From Qipengyuania gelatinilytica (GTDB taxonomy: Bacteria; Pseudomonadota; Alphaproteobacteria; Sphingomonadales; Sphingomonadaceae): a stretch of 64,000 nt of DNA. How positions within the stretch are numbered: position 1 is the first letter of the stretch; each line of letters begins with the position of its first letter. This document shows positions 37,831 to 46,656 of the stretch, in pieces. The position numbers were made by a program, and so were the translations under genes. The notes under the pieces were generated by a model, which was not told where the DNA came from, did no database searches, and worked only from the letters and a program-made list of their open reading frames with translations. Where the stretch lies: assembly GCF_019711315.1 (NCBI RefSeq), contig NZ_CP081294.1, positions 558,001-622,000 of the forward strand, read 5' to 3'.

Positions 37831-39983
37831 TCCGCCGCCTCGTCCAGATCCTCGCCTGCAGGCGGCATATTGTGACCGAGCAGGCGCAGTACGTCCGCCG
37901 CGCATTCCACCACATTGCTGCCCGGGCCGTAGATGCCCTGCACCCCGGCATCGCGCAGAAAGTCGTAATCTTTCTGAGGGATCACGCCGCCGGCGATGAC
38001 CTTGATGTCGCTGCGGCCCGCGTCTTTCAGAAGGCCGATCAGTTCGGGGATGAGCGTCTTGTGACCCGCCGCAAGGCTGCTCGCGCCGATGGCGTCGACA
38101 TCGTTTTCGAGCGCCATGTCGCGCGTTTCCTCCGGCGTCTGGAACAGCGGGCCGGAGACGACCTCGAAACCCATGTCGGCAAAGGCGGAGGCGATGACAT
38201 TGGCGCCGCGGTCGTGGCCGTCCTGGCCCATCTTGGCGACCATCAGTTTCGGCGCGCGGCCCAAACGGCGTTCGACCGCCTTCACGCCCGCAACAACCTG
38301 CTGGTAGCGGGCGTCTTCCGAATAGGCCTGCGAATACACGCCGCGAACGGGCTTCGGCATGGTGTCGTAGCGGCCGTAGGCGTCTTCCATCGCCTGGCTG
38401 ATTTCGCCCAGCGTCGCATCGTGGCGGGCAGCCTCGACCGCGAGTTCGAGCAGATTGCCTTCGCGCTGTCCCGCACCGCGTGCAAGCGCATCGAGCGCGG
38501 CCCGGCAGGCGAACTCGTCGCGTCCTTCGCGCACCTTCTTGAGGCGTGCGATCTGGCTCTGGCGAACGGCGTGGTTGTCGATGTCGAGCGTGTCGATATC
38601 GGCCTCTTCGGCGAGGCGGTACTTGTTCACGCCGACGATCACGGTCTCGCCCTTGTCGACGCTTGCCTGCTTCGCTGCGGCCGCTTCCTCGATCTGCGCC
38701 TTGGGTTTGCCGCTGGCGACATATTCGGTCATGCCGCCTGACGCTTCGACCTCGTCGAGCATGGCCTTGGCCTGCTCCACCAGCGCGGCGGTGAGGCTTT
38801 CGATGTAATAGCTGCCGCCCAAGGGATCGGCGACATTGGTGATACCGGTCTCCTCCTGGATCACCAGCTGCGTGTTGCGCGCAATGCGGGCGCTGAAATC
38901 GGTCGGCAGCGCGATCGCTTCGTCCAGCGCGTTGGTGTGAAGCGACTGCGTGCCGCCCAGCACCGCTGCCATCGCCTCGATCGTGGTGCGGATGACGTTG
39001 TTATAGGGGTCCTGCTCCTGCAACGAGACACCCGAAGTCTGGCAGTGCGTGCGCAGCATCTTCGACTTGGGGTTCTGCGCGCCGAGGTCGGTCATGACAT
39101 CGTGCCACAATGCACGCGCGGCGCGCATCTTGGCGATCTCCATGAAGAAGTTCATGCCGATGCCCCAGAAGAAGGACAGGCGCGGCGCGAAAGCGTCGAT
39201 ATCGAGGCCCGCTTCCATCGCGCGCTTGGCGTATTCCTTGCCGTCGGCAATGGTGAAGGCGAGCTCCTGCACCGCCGTCGCCCCGGCCTCGTGCATGTGG
39301 TAGCCCGAGATCGAAATGCTGTTGAATTTCGGCATGTTGGCCGAGGTATATGCGATGATGTCGGAGACGATCCGCATGCTCGGTTCGGGCGGGTAGATAT
39401 AGGTGTTGCGGACCATGAACTCCTTGAGGATGTCGTTCTGGATGGTCCCGGCAAGCTTGTCCTGCGAAACGCCCTGCCGCTCCGCCGCGACGATGTAGAA
39501 GGCCAGCACGGGGATCACCGCGCCGTTCATCGTCATGCTGACGCTCATCGTGTCGAGCGGGATCTGGTCGAACAGGATTTCCATGTCGCGCACGGTATCG
39601 ATCGCGACGCCCGCCTTGCCGACATCGCCAACTACGCGCGGGTGGTCGCTGTCATAGCCGCGGTGGGTGGCAAGGTCGAAAGCGACGCTCAGCCCCTTCT
39701 GACCCGCCGCGAGGTTGCGGCGATAGAAGGCGTTCGATTCCTCGGCGGTGGAGAAACCCGCATACTGGCGGATGGTCCACGGACGGCCGGTGTACATCGA
39801 GGCATAGGGTCCGCGCGTGAACGGCGCGATGCCGGGAACGCCGGGGTCGAGATCGGCGGTGTCCTCGCTGGTATAGAGCGGCTTCACCGCAATGCCTTCA
39901 GGCGTGTGCCAAGTCAGGTCGCGCCCCTTCACCTCCTTGTCGGCGAGGGGCTTCCAGTCTTCGTATTTGGGTGCATCGGTCAT
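37827..39983 (-). CDS. scpA: Methylmalonyl-CoA mutase (single large subunit)
   Basis: The mutase interconverts (R)-methylmalonyl-CoA and succinyl-CoA with adenosylcobalamin. The 718-aa protein has the TIM-barrel motifs '[20 protein letters not shown]', '[20 protein letters not shown]' and '[19 protein letters not shown]', and the C-terminal B12 domain '[15 protein letters not shown]' with the base-off His, followed by 'GSGNVV'-type '[12 protein letters not shown]'. ATG 39983 has AGGGGAT upstream. It is a one-polypeptide MCM of normal length. Confidence 0.97.
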   Translation of the reverse strand: MTDAPKYEDWKPLADKEVKGRDLTWHTPEGIAVKPLYTSEDTADLDPGVPGIAPFTRGPYASMYTGRPWTIRQYAGFSTAEESNAFYRRNLAAGQKGLSVAFDLATHRGYDSDHPRVVGDVGKAGVAIDTVRDMEILFDQIPLDTMSVSMTMNGAVIPVLAFYIVAAERQGVSQDKLAGTIQNDILKEFMVRNTYIYPPEPSMRIVSDIIAYTSANMPKFNSISISGYHMHEAGATAVQELAFTIADGKEYAKRAMEAGLDIDAFAPRLSFFWGIGMNFFMEIAKMRAARALWHDVMTDLGAQNPKSKMLRTHCQTSGVSLQEQDPYNNVIRTTIEAMAAVLGGTQSLHTNALDEAIALPTDFSARIARNTQLVIQEETGITNVADPLGGSYYIESLTAALVEQAKAMLDEVEASGGMTEYVASGKPKAQIEEAAAAKQASVDKGETVIVGVNKYRLAEEADIDTLDIDNHAVRQSQIARLKKVREGRDEFACRAALDALARGAGQREGNLLELAVEAARHDATLGEISQAMEDAYGRYDTMPKPVRGVYSQAYSEDARYQQVVAGVKAVERRLGRAPKLMVAKMGQDGHDRGANVIASAFADMGFEVVSGPLFQTPEETRDMALENDVDAIGASSLAAGHKTLIPELIGLLKDAGRSDIKVIAGGVIPQKDYDFLRDAGVQGIYGPGSNVVECAADVLRLLGHNMPPAGEDLDEAAE

Positions 39984-40027
39984 GGCCGATCCCCTAACCG
40001 CATTCCTATGCGCAGAAAAGCCGGTGC

Positions 40028-40558
40028 TTAGAAAAGCTCGTCGAGAGGCGGCAGACCCGGCTCGGTCCAGGCGGGTGCTGCGCGCAATTCTTCCTGCGTC
40101 ATCTCGCCATGGATCGCGAACCAGCGGTCGTACTGGTGCGCCGTTGCAAACCAGTAGAGCCCGCCCAGCGCGATCACTGCTACGACCCAGAGGCTTTTGA
40201 CGAACCGCGCCGCCGACATCCCCTCGCGCCCCGCTATCCATAGGGTACCAAGGGCTGTCCATGCCCCCAGACCCAGAAAGCCCCAGCCGACCCAGCGATA
40301 ATATTTCCCCAGCTCGGGATCGGGCGGCCAGTTGCGGCGGATATAATTGGTGGATTCAAGGCCGGGGCCGAAAAACTCGACATAACCTGCGCCGAATATG
40401 AAGGCGGTGAGAGCGACGAGCGCAACCACGCCGCCCCAGCCCTCGGATCGTTCCTCCGCCCTGCGGCGGTCTTCCTTGAGCCCTTGCAGGAAACCCTTCC
40501 AGCTGAACGGCTTGGCCTCGTTCCATTCGAAGAGATGCCGCTCCCTCTTGCGCGTCAT
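40028..40558 (-). CDS. Integral membrane protein of unknown function
   Basis: The 176-aa protein has a charged N-terminal segment of about 40 residues, then three hydrophobic helices ('[20 protein letters not shown]', '[20 protein letters not shown]', '[16 protein letters not shown]'), and a soluble C-terminus. It starts 9 nt after mce and precedes scpA by 44 bp, so it belongs to the propionate block by position. I recognise no family. Confidence 0.65.
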   Translation of the reverse strand: MTRKRERHLFEWNEAKPFSWKGFLQGLKEDRRRAEERSEGWGGVVALVALTAFIFGAGYVEFFGPGLESTNYIRRNWPPDPELGKYYRWVGWGFLGLGAWTALGTLWIAGREGMSAARFVKSLWVVAVIALGGLYWFATAHQYDRWFAIHGEMTQEELRAAPAWTEPGLPPLDELF

Positions 40559-40567
40559 GGCACAGGA

Positions 40568-41017
40568 TCAGTTCGACCAGTGCGCGCCCGATTTGGGCGT
40601 TTCCATGATCTCGGTCAGCTGGCCCATCATGTCCTTGGGGTGGAGGAAGAAGATGGGCGTGCCATGCGCGCCGATGCGCGTGGGGCCGAGGATGCGCTTG
40701 CCCATGTCCTCGAACCATTTGCGCGCGTCCTCGGTGTCCTCGACCTCGTAGCAGACGTGGTGCTGCCCGCCGGCGGGGTTCTTTTCGAGGAACTTGGCGA
40801 TCGGGCTGTCGGGGCCGAGCGGCTCGATCAGCTCGATCTGCGTGCCATTCGTGCCGTTCTCGCCGGGCGTGTCGACGAAGCAGACTTTCACCCCCTGCGC
40901 CTCGAGATCGAAGGGCTTGTGGAACGAGGTCGCGCCCATGACATCACGGTAATAGCGGATCGATTCTTCGATCGAGGGCGTGGCGACGCCGATGTGGTTG
41001 AGACGGCCGAGTTTCAT
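40568..41017 (-). CDS. mce: Methylmalonyl-CoA epimerase
   Basis: This 149-aa vicinal-oxygen-chelate enzyme converts (S)- to (R)-methylmalonyl-CoA between PccAB and the mutase. Signatures are 'LNHIGVATPSIEESIRYYRD' with the first metal His, 'TQIELIEPLGPDSPIAKFLE' with Glu, 'GGQHHVCYEVED' and 'PIFFLHPKDMMGQLTEIME'. ATG 41017 overlaps the preceding small gene (ATGA). Confidence 0.96.
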   Translation of the reverse strand: MKLGRLNHIGVATPSIEESIRYYRDVMGATSFHKPFDLEAQGVKVCFVDTPGENGTNGTQIELIEPLGPDSPIAKFLEKNPAGGQHHVCYEVEDTEDARKWFEDMGKRILGPTRIGAHGTPIFFLHPKDMMGQLTEIMETPKSGAHWSN

Positions 41018-41241
41018 AACGCTTCCCAATAAATTGCCAGAATGAGGCCGAGGCCAAGCAAAGATAATATCGTGGTGATGATCATCTGCACATAGAATGC
41101 ACCGCGGTCTTCCTCACGATCGAAAAACACAAGCAGACGCGATGGAAATCGCACGATCTTTCCTGTGGCCAATGCTCCGATCATGTTCGCAGCCCATCCG
41201 GCGATGATCCCAAAAATCAGCAGTTTGGCCAGCGCATCCAT
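41014..41241 (-). CDS. Small two-helix membrane protein
   Basis: The 75-aa protein has two hydrophobic helices ('LLIFGIIAGWAANMIGALAT' and 'MIITTILSLLGLGLILAIYW') around a basic/acidic loop. It starts 1 nt after the pccB stop with no clear Shine-Dalgarno, so it is probably translated by re-initiation, and its stop overlaps mce. The family is not recognised; a membrane docking or regulatory role for the pathway enzymes would be speculation. Confidence 0.65.
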   Translation of the reverse strand: MDALAKLLIFGIIAGWAANMIGALATGKIVRFPSRLLVFFDREEDRGAFYVQMIITTILSLLGLGLILAIYWEAL

Positions 41242-41242
41242 A

Positions 41243-42775
41243 TCACAGCGGAATATTGTCGTGCTTCTTCCACGGGTTCTCGAGTTGCTTAGTCCGCAGC
41301 TTACGTAGTCCCAGCGCGATCCGCTTCCGCGTCGAGTGCGGGTAGATCACCTCGTCGATATAACCACGGCTCGCCGCCACGAATGGGTTGGCGAAGCGGT
41401 CTTCGTATTCCTTGGTTTTCTCCGCGATCTTGTCCGGATCGTCGCGGTCCTGGCGGAAAATGATCTCCACCGCGCCCTTTGCACCCATCACGGCGATTTC
41501 GGCGGTGGGCCAGGCGTAATTGAGGTCGCCGCGCAGGTGCTTGGACGCCATCACGTCATAGGCGCCGCCATAGGCCTTGCGGGTGATCACGGTGATCTTC
41601 GGCACGGTCGCCTCGGCATAGGCGAAGAGCAGCTTCGCGCCGTGCTTGATGATGCCGTTATGCTCCTGCGCCGTGCCGGGAAGGAAGCCGGGCACATCGA
41701 CGAAGGTCAGGATCGGGATTTCGAAGGCATCGCAGAACCGCACGAAGCGCGCGGCCTTTTTGGAGGAGTTGATGTCGAGCACGCCAGCGAGCACCATCGG
41801 CTGGTTTGCCACCACGCCCACCGTGCGCCCTTCCACCCGGCCGAAGCCGCAGATGATGTTGGCGGCATGGTTCGGCTGCACTTCGAAGAAATCGCCCTCG
41901 TCCAGCGTCTTCCGGATGACTTCGTGCATGTCATAGGGCTGGTTGGCGTTGTCGGGGATCAGCGTGTCGAGGCTTTCCTCCATGCGGTCCCACGGGTCGC
42001 TGGTCGGGCGCTCGGGCACTTCCTCGCGGTTCGACAGCGGCAGGTAATCGAAGAAATCGCGCGTCGCGAGCAGCGTCTCGATGTCGTTCTCGAAGCTGTT
42101 GTCGGCGACGCTGGTCTTGGTGGTGTGCGTTTTCGCGCCGCCCAGTTCTTCCTGCGTGACGACCTCGTTGGTCACCGTCTTCACCACGTCGGGCCCGGTG
42201 ACGAACATGTAGCTGCTGTCCTCCACCATGAAGATGAAGTCGGTCATCGCGGGCGAGTACACCGCGCCGCCCGCGCACGGCCCCATGATGAGGCTGATCT
42301 GCGGCACCACGCCGCTGGCGAGAACGTTGCGCTGGAACACCTCGGCATAGCCGCCCAAGGAGGCCACGCCTTCCTGGATACGCGCACCGCCGGAATCGTT
42401 GAGGCCGATCACCGGCGCGCCGACCTTCATCGCGGTGTCCATAACCTTGCAAATCTTTTCTGCATGGCGCTTGGAAAGAGAGCCGCCGAAGACGGTGAAA
42501 TCCTGGGAGAAAACATAGACGAGGCGGCCGTTGATCGTGCCGCTGCCAGTAACTACGCCGTCGCCCGGAATACGCTGCTCTGCCATGCCGAAATCGACGC
42601 AGTCATGTTCCACATAGCGGTCGAGCTCTTCGAAACTGCCTTCATCCAGCAGCACATCGAGCCGCTCGCGCGCGGTCAGCTTGCCCTTGGCGTGCTGCGC
42701 GGCGATGCGTTTCTCGCCCCCGCCAAGCTCGGCAGCTTCGCGGCGACGTTCCATTTCGGCGATATTGGCGGACAT
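41243..42775 (-). CDS. pccB: Propionyl-CoA carboxylase beta subunit (carboxyltransferase)
   Basis: The 510-aa protein transfers the carboxyl group from PccA-biotin to propionyl-CoA. It has '[20 protein letters not shown]', '[20 protein letters not shown]', '[20 protein letters not shown]' and '[20 protein letters not shown]', plus '[18 protein letters not shown]', all PccB/PCCase-type. ATG 42775 with GGAGA. It heads the pccB - small membrane protein - mce - membrane protein - scpA - LprI-like - bioB - DUF3445 - pccA series. Confidence 0.97.
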   Translation of the reverse strand: MSANIAEMERRREAAELGGGEKRIAAQHAKGKLTARERLDVLLDEGSFEELDRYVEHDCVDFGMAEQRIPGDGVVTGSGTINGRLVYVFSQDFTVFGGSLSKRHAEKICKVMDTAMKVGAPVIGLNDSGGARIQEGVASLGGYAEVFQRNVLASGVVPQISLIMGPCAGGAVYSPAMTDFIFMVEDSSYMFVTGPDVVKTVTNEVVTQEELGGAKTHTTKTSVADNSFENDIETLLATRDFFDYLPLSNREEVPERPTSDPWDRMEESLDTLIPDNANQPYDMHEVIRKTLDEGDFFEVQPNHAANIICGFGRVEGRTVGVVANQPMVLAGVLDINSSKKAARFVRFCDAFEIPILTFVDVPGFLPGTAQEHNGIIKHGAKLLFAYAEATVPKITVITRKAYGGAYDVMASKHLRGDLNYAWPTAEIAVMGAKGAVEIIFRQDRDDPDKIAEKTKEYEDRFANPFVAASRGYIDEVIYPHSTRKRIALGLRKLRTKQLENPWKKHDNIPL

Positions 42776-42829
42776 GTTCTCTCCGTTTGGTCTCTCGGCC
42801 AAGCGCCTAGAGCGGGGAGCGTGGCAACG

Positions 42830-43063
42830 TCAATCGCCGCCCGCCTCTTCTTCCTCGTCGCCGGGCCGATATTCGAGGATATCGCCGGGCTGGCAATCCA
42901 GCTCGCGGCACAGTGCGTTCAATGTCTTGTAGCGCACGCCCTGCACCTTGCCCGTCTTGAGCAGCGAAAGGTTGGTGTTCGAAATGCCGATGCGGTCGGC
43001 CAGCTCTTTCAAGCTGACCTTCCGCTTCGCCATCATCACATCGAGATTGGTAACAATCGCCAT
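42830..43063 (-). CDS. Cro/CI-type (XRE) small transcriptional regulator, YozG-like
   Basis: This 77-aa protein is one HTH_26-type domain: 'MMAKRKVSLKELADRIGISN', 'TNLSLLKTGKVQGVRYKTLN', 'LCRELDCQPGDILEY', with a short acidic tail. ATG 43063 overlaps the DUF2975 stop by one base (TGATG). DUF2975 membrane proteins are often paired with such regulators, as in Bacillus yoaS/yozG; the regulator may control its own operon through the palindrome upstream of the pair. Confidence 0.85.
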   Translation of the reverse strand: MAIVTNLDVMMAKRKVSLKELADRIGISNTNLSLLKTGKVQGVRYKTLNALCRELDCQPGDILEYRPGDEEEEAGGD

Positions 43064-43686
43064 CAGACCACACTCTCGCTGTCCTTGCGGAAGTTCATGC
43101 CCAACTGGAATGCCGAGGCGCAAAGGAAGGCGATAAACGCCATCAGCAGGTGAACGATAGGCGGGTCGTATTCGAGCCAGATGTTCTCGGCACCTTTCGC
43201 GTCCCAGCTGATCGAAGGGTGTACTTCGATACCTTCGACCGGCGGCAGGGCGTTCAGCATGGCAGCCTGGATCACGATGGTGGCGACAACCGAGACAAGG
43301 CTGCCGATAAGAAGATACCAGCCGATCGTGCGCAGCGCGCCGACATTGGCTTCGCAGAAGACTTCACCTGTCGCGATACGGCCAAGGATGCCGCGAAGTT
43401 TGACGAAGGATGCAAGCATGAGGCCCAGCACCGCGAGGCGCGCTGCCCAATAGAACGCATTGGTCAGGTACAGCCCCTCGACCGTGAGGTTGCCGGTCTT
43501 CTTGGCGAAGCTGGCAAAATCGCCAAGCGCAGTCTCCGGTCCGGGAAGACCCGTTGCTTCCCAGCTCACACTGCCGAAAGTGTTGCCGGCGATAGAGCCG
43601 AAAAGCTGGATCAGCGATGCCAGGATCACCAGCGCGAAAAGCAGAACCAGCGCATCCACGAAGCGCCGTACCCAAATTGCATTCAT
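43063..43686 (-). CDS. DUF2975 integral membrane protein
   Basis: The 207-aa protein has four predicted helices ('VDALVLLFALVILASLIQLF', 'ARLAVLGLMLASFVKLRGIL', 'WYLLIGSLVSVVATIVIQAA', 'HLLMAFIAFLCASAFQLGM') and the DUF2975 motif 'ATGEVFCEANVGALRTIGWY'. The function of the family is unknown. It forms a two-gene unit with the XRE regulator, in the order membrane protein then regulator. Confidence 0.82.
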   Translation of the reverse strand: MNAIWVRRFVDALVLLFALVILASLIQLFGSIAGNTFGSVSWEATGLPGPETALGDFASFAKKTGNLTVEGLYLTNAFYWAARLAVLGLMLASFVKLRGILGRIATGEVFCEANVGALRTIGWYLLIGSLVSVVATIVIQAAMLNALPPVEGIEVHPSISWDAKGAENIWLEYDPPIVHLLMAFIAFLCASAFQLGMNFRKDSESVV

Positions 43687-43760
43687 TATCTTGCCCTCAA
43701 TCTGTTCGGATGAGGGCCTCTAGCGCCATAGAATAACGATTCGCAAGATATTTTTTATGT

Positions 43761-43770
43761 TTTACGTAAA
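43761..43770. promoter_or_regulatory. Palindrome TTTACGTAAA upstream of the DUF2975/XRE pair
   Basis: A perfect 10-bp palindrome lies 75 bp upstream of the DUF2975 start within an AT-rich stretch (gatattttttatg) that stands out in this GC-rich sequence. It is a good candidate operator for the XRE protein. Confidence 0.45.
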
Positions 43771-43787
43771 TTCAATGTCGCATCACG

Positions 43788-44525
43788 CTAACTTCGCATT
43801 GCAGAGATCAGGAACTCCACATTGCCTTCGGGGCCTGTAATCGGGCTCTCGACAATGCCCTGGACCTCGAAACCGAGCTCCTCGACCCAGTCCCGGACTT
43901 CGTCGCATACGCGCTGGTGAAGTGCGGGGTCGCTGACGACGCCCTTCTTGCCCACTTCCTCCCGCCCGACCTCGAATTGCGGTTTGATCAAGGCAACGAG
44001 CCGACACTCGCGCTGCGCCAGTTCGAGCGGGCGTTCGAGCACCTTTGCAAGGCCGATGAAGCTTGCATCGCACACCACCCATGTGACGGGCCGGTCGATC
44101 ATCTCGGGCGTCAGGATGCGTGCGCTAGTCTGTTCGAGCACGGTGACACGCTCGTCCTGCCGCAGCTTCCATGCGAGCTGGTTGGTGCCGCTATCGACTG
44201 CGAAGACATGTTCCGCCCCGCCCTGGAGCAGCACATCGGTGAAGCCGCCGGTCGAGCTGCCGATATCCATCGCGGTGACGCCCTTGGGGTCAAGCCCGAA
44301 GTGTTCGATCGCATGCGCCAGCTTGATCCCGCCGCGACTGACCCATGGATGATCGCGCCCGCGCACGTCGAGTGGGACGTCTTCGGCCATCTGCTGTCCG
44401 GGCTTGGCCAGCTTCTGCTCGCCGGAGAAAACCAGCCCCGCCATGACCAGCGCCTGCGCCCGCGTCCGGCTCTCGACAAGCCCGCGGTCCACCAGCATCT
44501 GATCGAGGCGACGTTTCTTTGCCAT
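43788..44525 (-). CDS. tlyA: TlyA-family rRNA 2'-O-methyltransferase / hemolysin-like
   Basis: The 245-aa protein combines an N-terminal S4 RNA-binding domain ('RLDQMLVDRGLVESRTRAQA') with a FtsJ-type methyltransferase ('MDIGSSTGGFTDVLLQGGAE', 'WVVCDASFIGLAKVL', 'VALIKPQFEVGREEVGKKGV'). TlyA methylates C1409 of 16S and C1920 of 23S rRNA (or only the latter). ATG 44525 is used; ATG 44534 adds three residues. Neither has a strong ribosome site. It is divergent from the lipoprotein gene. Confidence 0.9.
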   Translation of the reverse strand: MAKKRRLDQMLVDRGLVESRTRAQALVMAGLVFSGEQKLAKPGQQMAEDVPLDVRGRDHPWVSRGGIKLAHAIEHFGLDPKGVTAMDIGSSTGGFTDVLLQGGAEHVFAVDSGTNQLAWKLRQDERVTVLEQTSARILTPEMIDRPVTWVVCDASFIGLAKVLERPLELAQRECRLVALIKPQFEVGREEVGKKGVVSDPALHQRVCDEVRDWVEELGFEVQGIVESPITGPEGNVEFLISAMRS

Positions 44526-44559
44526 TGGAAACATAGCCGTTAGCGAGCATTGGTGAGGC

Positions 44560-45147
44560 ATGAAAGCCTCGTATACCGCCCTTGCCCGCTCGATCTTTCT
44601 TTCCAGCGTGCTGTGTGTCGCCGCCTGCGTGCCCGCCCCGGACTCCACACCCGCACCCAGTCCGAGCCCGGCTGCACAGGCATCCGCTCCTGCGCCTGCC
44701 CACACTCCCACGCCAACGGCTGCGTCATCGCCTGCGCCGATTACCGAGGTCGAATTCGAAGACTGGATAAACGAACCGCGTTCGGCTGGTGAATGGATTT
44801 TCGACGACGAACGCGATGAGGCACTCGCCGTCTATCGCACCGACGCGATGGTCCCGCTGTTCTTCATGCGCTGCGAGAAAGCCACCAAGAGGTTCGGTTT
44901 CGCGCGCCCATCGGCAAGCTCGACCCCGCTGGTCATGCAGATCAGAACCGAAACCATGGACCGCGCCTTCGAGACCGAACCGCTGGAGGACCCGGCGCTG
45001 GCGACAGTGATGCTTTCATCGAACGATCGCCTTCTGGACGCCATGGCTGTGACCCGCGGACGATTCGCTGTGGAAACTTCAGGGATGCGCACACTTTACC
45101 TGCCGCCATGGGCAGAGGTGACCCGTGTCATCGAGGCCTGCCGCTGA
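44560..45147 (+). CDS. Lipoprotein with Pro/Ala-rich linker, function unknown
   Basis: The 195-aa protein has a lipoprotein signal with lipobox 'CVAAC' (Cys near residue 23), a 35-residue Pro/Ala/Ser/Thr linker, and a compact C-terminal domain with 'AVYRTDAMVPLFFMRCEKAT' and 'MRTLYLPPWAEVTRVIEACR'. Such surface or periplasmic lipoproteins are common in sphingomonads; I know no function. GGTGAGG precedes the ATG closely. Confidence 0.75.
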   Translation: MKASYTALARSIFLSSVLCVAACVPAPDSTPAPSPSPAAQASAPAPAHTPTPTAASSPAPITEVEFEDWINEPRSAGEWIFDDERDEALAVYRTDAMVPLFFMRCEKATKRFGFARPSASSTPLVMQIRTETMDRAFETEPLEDPALATVMLSSNDRLLDAMAVTRGRFAVETSGMRTLYLPPWAEVTRVIEACR

Positions 45148-45199
45148 GCCGATTCCCTGTGCGGATTACCGACTGCGACGGGTTACCATTTCAGGCATG

Positions 45200-45226
45200 A
45201 AAAAGGCCCGGAAAACGCTCCGAGCC
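45200..45226 (-). terminator. Minus-strand terminator-like hairpin without a known upstream gene
   Basis: On the minus strand GGCTCGGA-GCGTTT-TCCGGGCC (one mismatch) is followed by TTTTTCATG. No annotated minus-strand gene lies just upstream, so it may end an antisense or non-coding RNA from the ilvE leader region, or act as a weak plus-strand hairpin. Confidence 0.45.
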
Positions 45227-45365
45227 ACAAACGCCAATTCTGACGTGGGAAAACTTTTTTGCAAGGGTTGTTTTAAGACCCAAAACGACTCAAATTGTAC
45301 TCAAGATCAGCGGCGAACGCGGTCTTGGACCCCGGTGATACGGCGGTTCTTAGCTCACAAGCGCG
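45227..45365 (+). other. Leader region upstream of the micro-ORF
   Basis: This gene-free stretch contains an AT-rich segment (45251-45300, with TTTTTTGC and TTGTTTTAAG) that probably holds the promoter of the micro-ORF/ilvE leader. I cannot assign -35 and -10 boxes with confidence. Confidence 0.3.
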
Positions 45366-45379
45366 AAAGGAGGTGATCC
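45366..45379 (+). promoter_or_regulatory. Full-length Shine-Dalgarno AAAGGAGGTGATCC
   Basis: These 14 bases are the exact complement of the 3' end of 16S rRNA (GGATCACCTCCTTT), far longer than any normal ribosome site in this window. GGAGG is 7 nt from ATG 45381. Confidence 0.75.
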
Positions 45380-45380
45380 G

Positions 45381-45437
45381 ATGTCTCATGGTTCAGCAGA
45401 GAGGTCGGCAAGTTTCCGCGCGAGGTACTATCGGTAG
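45381..45437 (+). CDS. 18-codon leader/micro-ORF with perfect Shine-Dalgarno
   Basis: ATG 45381 to TAG 45435-45437 encodes MSHGSAERSASFRARYYR, a basic Ser/Arg-rich peptide with no Ile, Leu or Val. The perfect 14-nt Shine-Dalgarno is the main evidence that it is translated. A hairpin (45455-45491) and a terminator (45489-45521) follow before ilvE. It could be a regulatory leader peptide or an independent abundant small peptide; the composition argues against classical Ile/Val attenuation. Confidence 0.55.
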   Translation: MSHGSAERSASFRARYYR

Positions 45438-45454
45438 GCAGATACCCTTAGAGA

Positions 45455-45491
45455 CTTCGTGAGCGGCACTTCCGCCGCTGACCATGCGAAG
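45455..45491 (+). other. Hairpin between micro-ORF and terminator
   Basis: CTTCG-tg-AGCGGC-acttcc-GCCGCT-gaccatg-CGAAG folds as a two-part stem. Its 3' arm abuts the terminator, so the two structures could compete. Confidence 0.45.
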
Positions 45492-45530
45492 GGCAGCACA
45501 CCTCCGGGTGTCGCTGCCCTTCTCATTTTG
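45489..45530 (+). terminator. Terminator/attenuator upstream of ilvE
   Basis: AAGGGCAGC-ACACC-tccg-GGTGT-c-GCTGCCCTT is followed by CTCATTTTGGG. It lies 47 nt before the ilvE start. Its apical part contains CACCTCC (45499-45505), complementary to the micro-ORF Shine-Dalgarno core GGAGGTG. Confidence 0.65.
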
Positions 45531-45576
45531 GGCTGCATACTTGCACCAAGGCTCCCTTCCCACTAACCGCGCGGGC

Positions 45577-46656
45577 ATGGAATTCGAGCATCTCCCCCAC
45601 CCCGCCCCGACGCCTGCCGACACGCGCGAACAGGCGCTGAAAGACCCCGGTTTCGGCAAGCTGTTCACCGACCACATGGTCGTGATCGACTATGACGAGG
45701 AAAAGGGCGGCTGGCACAAGGCGACGCTGGGCCCGCGCGAGGCGATCAGCCTCGATCCGGCAGCGGCCGTGCTCCACTACGCCCAGGAAATCTTCGAGGG
45801 GATGAAGGCCTACAAGCAGGGTGACGATACGCTCGCCCTCTTCCGCCCCGAGCAGAACGCGCGCCGCTTCAACGAGAGCGCACGCCGCATGGCGATGCCC
45901 GACCTTCCCGAGAGGCTGTTCCTCGAATCGATCCGCCAGCTGGTCGCTGCGGACCGTGACTGGGTGCCGGGCGATCCCGATGGCTCGCTCTACCTGCGTC
46001 CCTTCATGTTTGCATCCGAAGCCTTCCTCGGCGTGCGACCGGCAAAGCAGTATAAGTACATCCTGATCGCCAGCCCCGTCGGCCCCTATTTCAAGGGCGG
46101 CGCGAAGCCGGTGAAGATCTGGGTCAGCCGCAACTACACGCGCGCCGCCCCCGGCGGCACCGGTGCGGCCAAGACTGGCGGCAACTATGCTGCCAGCCTC
46201 GTCCCGCAGGCCGAAGGCATCGAAAACAGCTGCGACCAGGTGGTCTTCCTCGATGCGGTCGAGAAGAAGTGGGTCGAGGAACTGGGCGGTATGAACCTGT
46301 TCTTCGTCTTCGATGATGGCACCGTGATTACTCCGCCGCTCACCGGCACGATCCTGCCCGGCATTACCCGCAACAGCCTGATCGAGCTGCTGCGCGAAGA
46401 AGGCCTGCAGGTGCGCGAAGAGCCTTACAGCATCGACCAGTGGCGCGCCGATGCGGTCACCGGCAAGCTGCTCGAGACCATGGCCTGCGGCACGGCAGCC
46501 GTCGTGACCCCGGTCGGTACCGTGCTCGGTCCCGATGGAGAGTTCACTATCGGCTCCGGCGGCACCGGCCAGATGACCAACAAGATCCGCGAGCGGCTCG
46601 TCGGCATCCAGAAGGGCAGCGTCGAGGACACCCATGGTTGGGTGACGAAGTTGTGA
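45577..46656 (+). CDS. ilvE: Branched-chain amino acid aminotransferase
   Basis: IlvE makes Ile, Leu and Val from their keto acids with glutamate and PLP. The 359-aa fold-type IV enzyme has 'LHYAQEIFEGMKAYKQGD', 'RPEQNARRFNESARRM', 'LYLRPFMFASEAFLGV', the PLP Lys in 'AKTGGNYAAS' and 'GTAAVVTPVGTVLG'. ATG 45577 is the conserved start; a longer frame to 45484 runs through the terminator. The upstream micro-ORF plus terminator suggests leader control. It overlaps the next gene by GTGA. Confidence 0.95.
   Translation: MEFEHLPHPAPTPADTREQALKDPGFGKLFTDHMVVIDYDEEKGGWHKATLGPREAISLDPAAAVLHYAQEIFEGMKAYKQGDDTLALFRPEQNARRFNESARRMAMPDLPERLFLESIRQLVAADRDWVPGDPDGSLYLRPFMFASEAFLGVRPAKQYKYILIASPVGPYFKGGAKPVKIWVSRNYTRAAPGGTGAAKTGGNYAASLVPQAEGIENSCDQVVFLDAVEKKWVEELGGMNLFFVFDDGTVITPPLTGTILPGITRNSLIELLREEGLQVREEPYSIDQWRADAVTGKLLETMACGTAAVVTPVGTVLGPDGEFTIGSGGTGQMTNKIRERLVGIQKGSVEDTHGWVTKL

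Noticed and set aside
41336..43153. 605-codon open frame on the plus strand
   Set aside because: It is antisense to pccB and runs through two other genes; the product has no recognisable domain.
45361..45379. 16S rRNA 3'-end fragment on the minus strand (GGATCACCTCCTTT)
   Set aside because: Upstream bases do not match the conserved 16S 3' helix, and the match is only the anti-SD. It is better explained as a Shine-Dalgarno for ATG 45381, with an antisense RNA kept as a separate, weaker idea.
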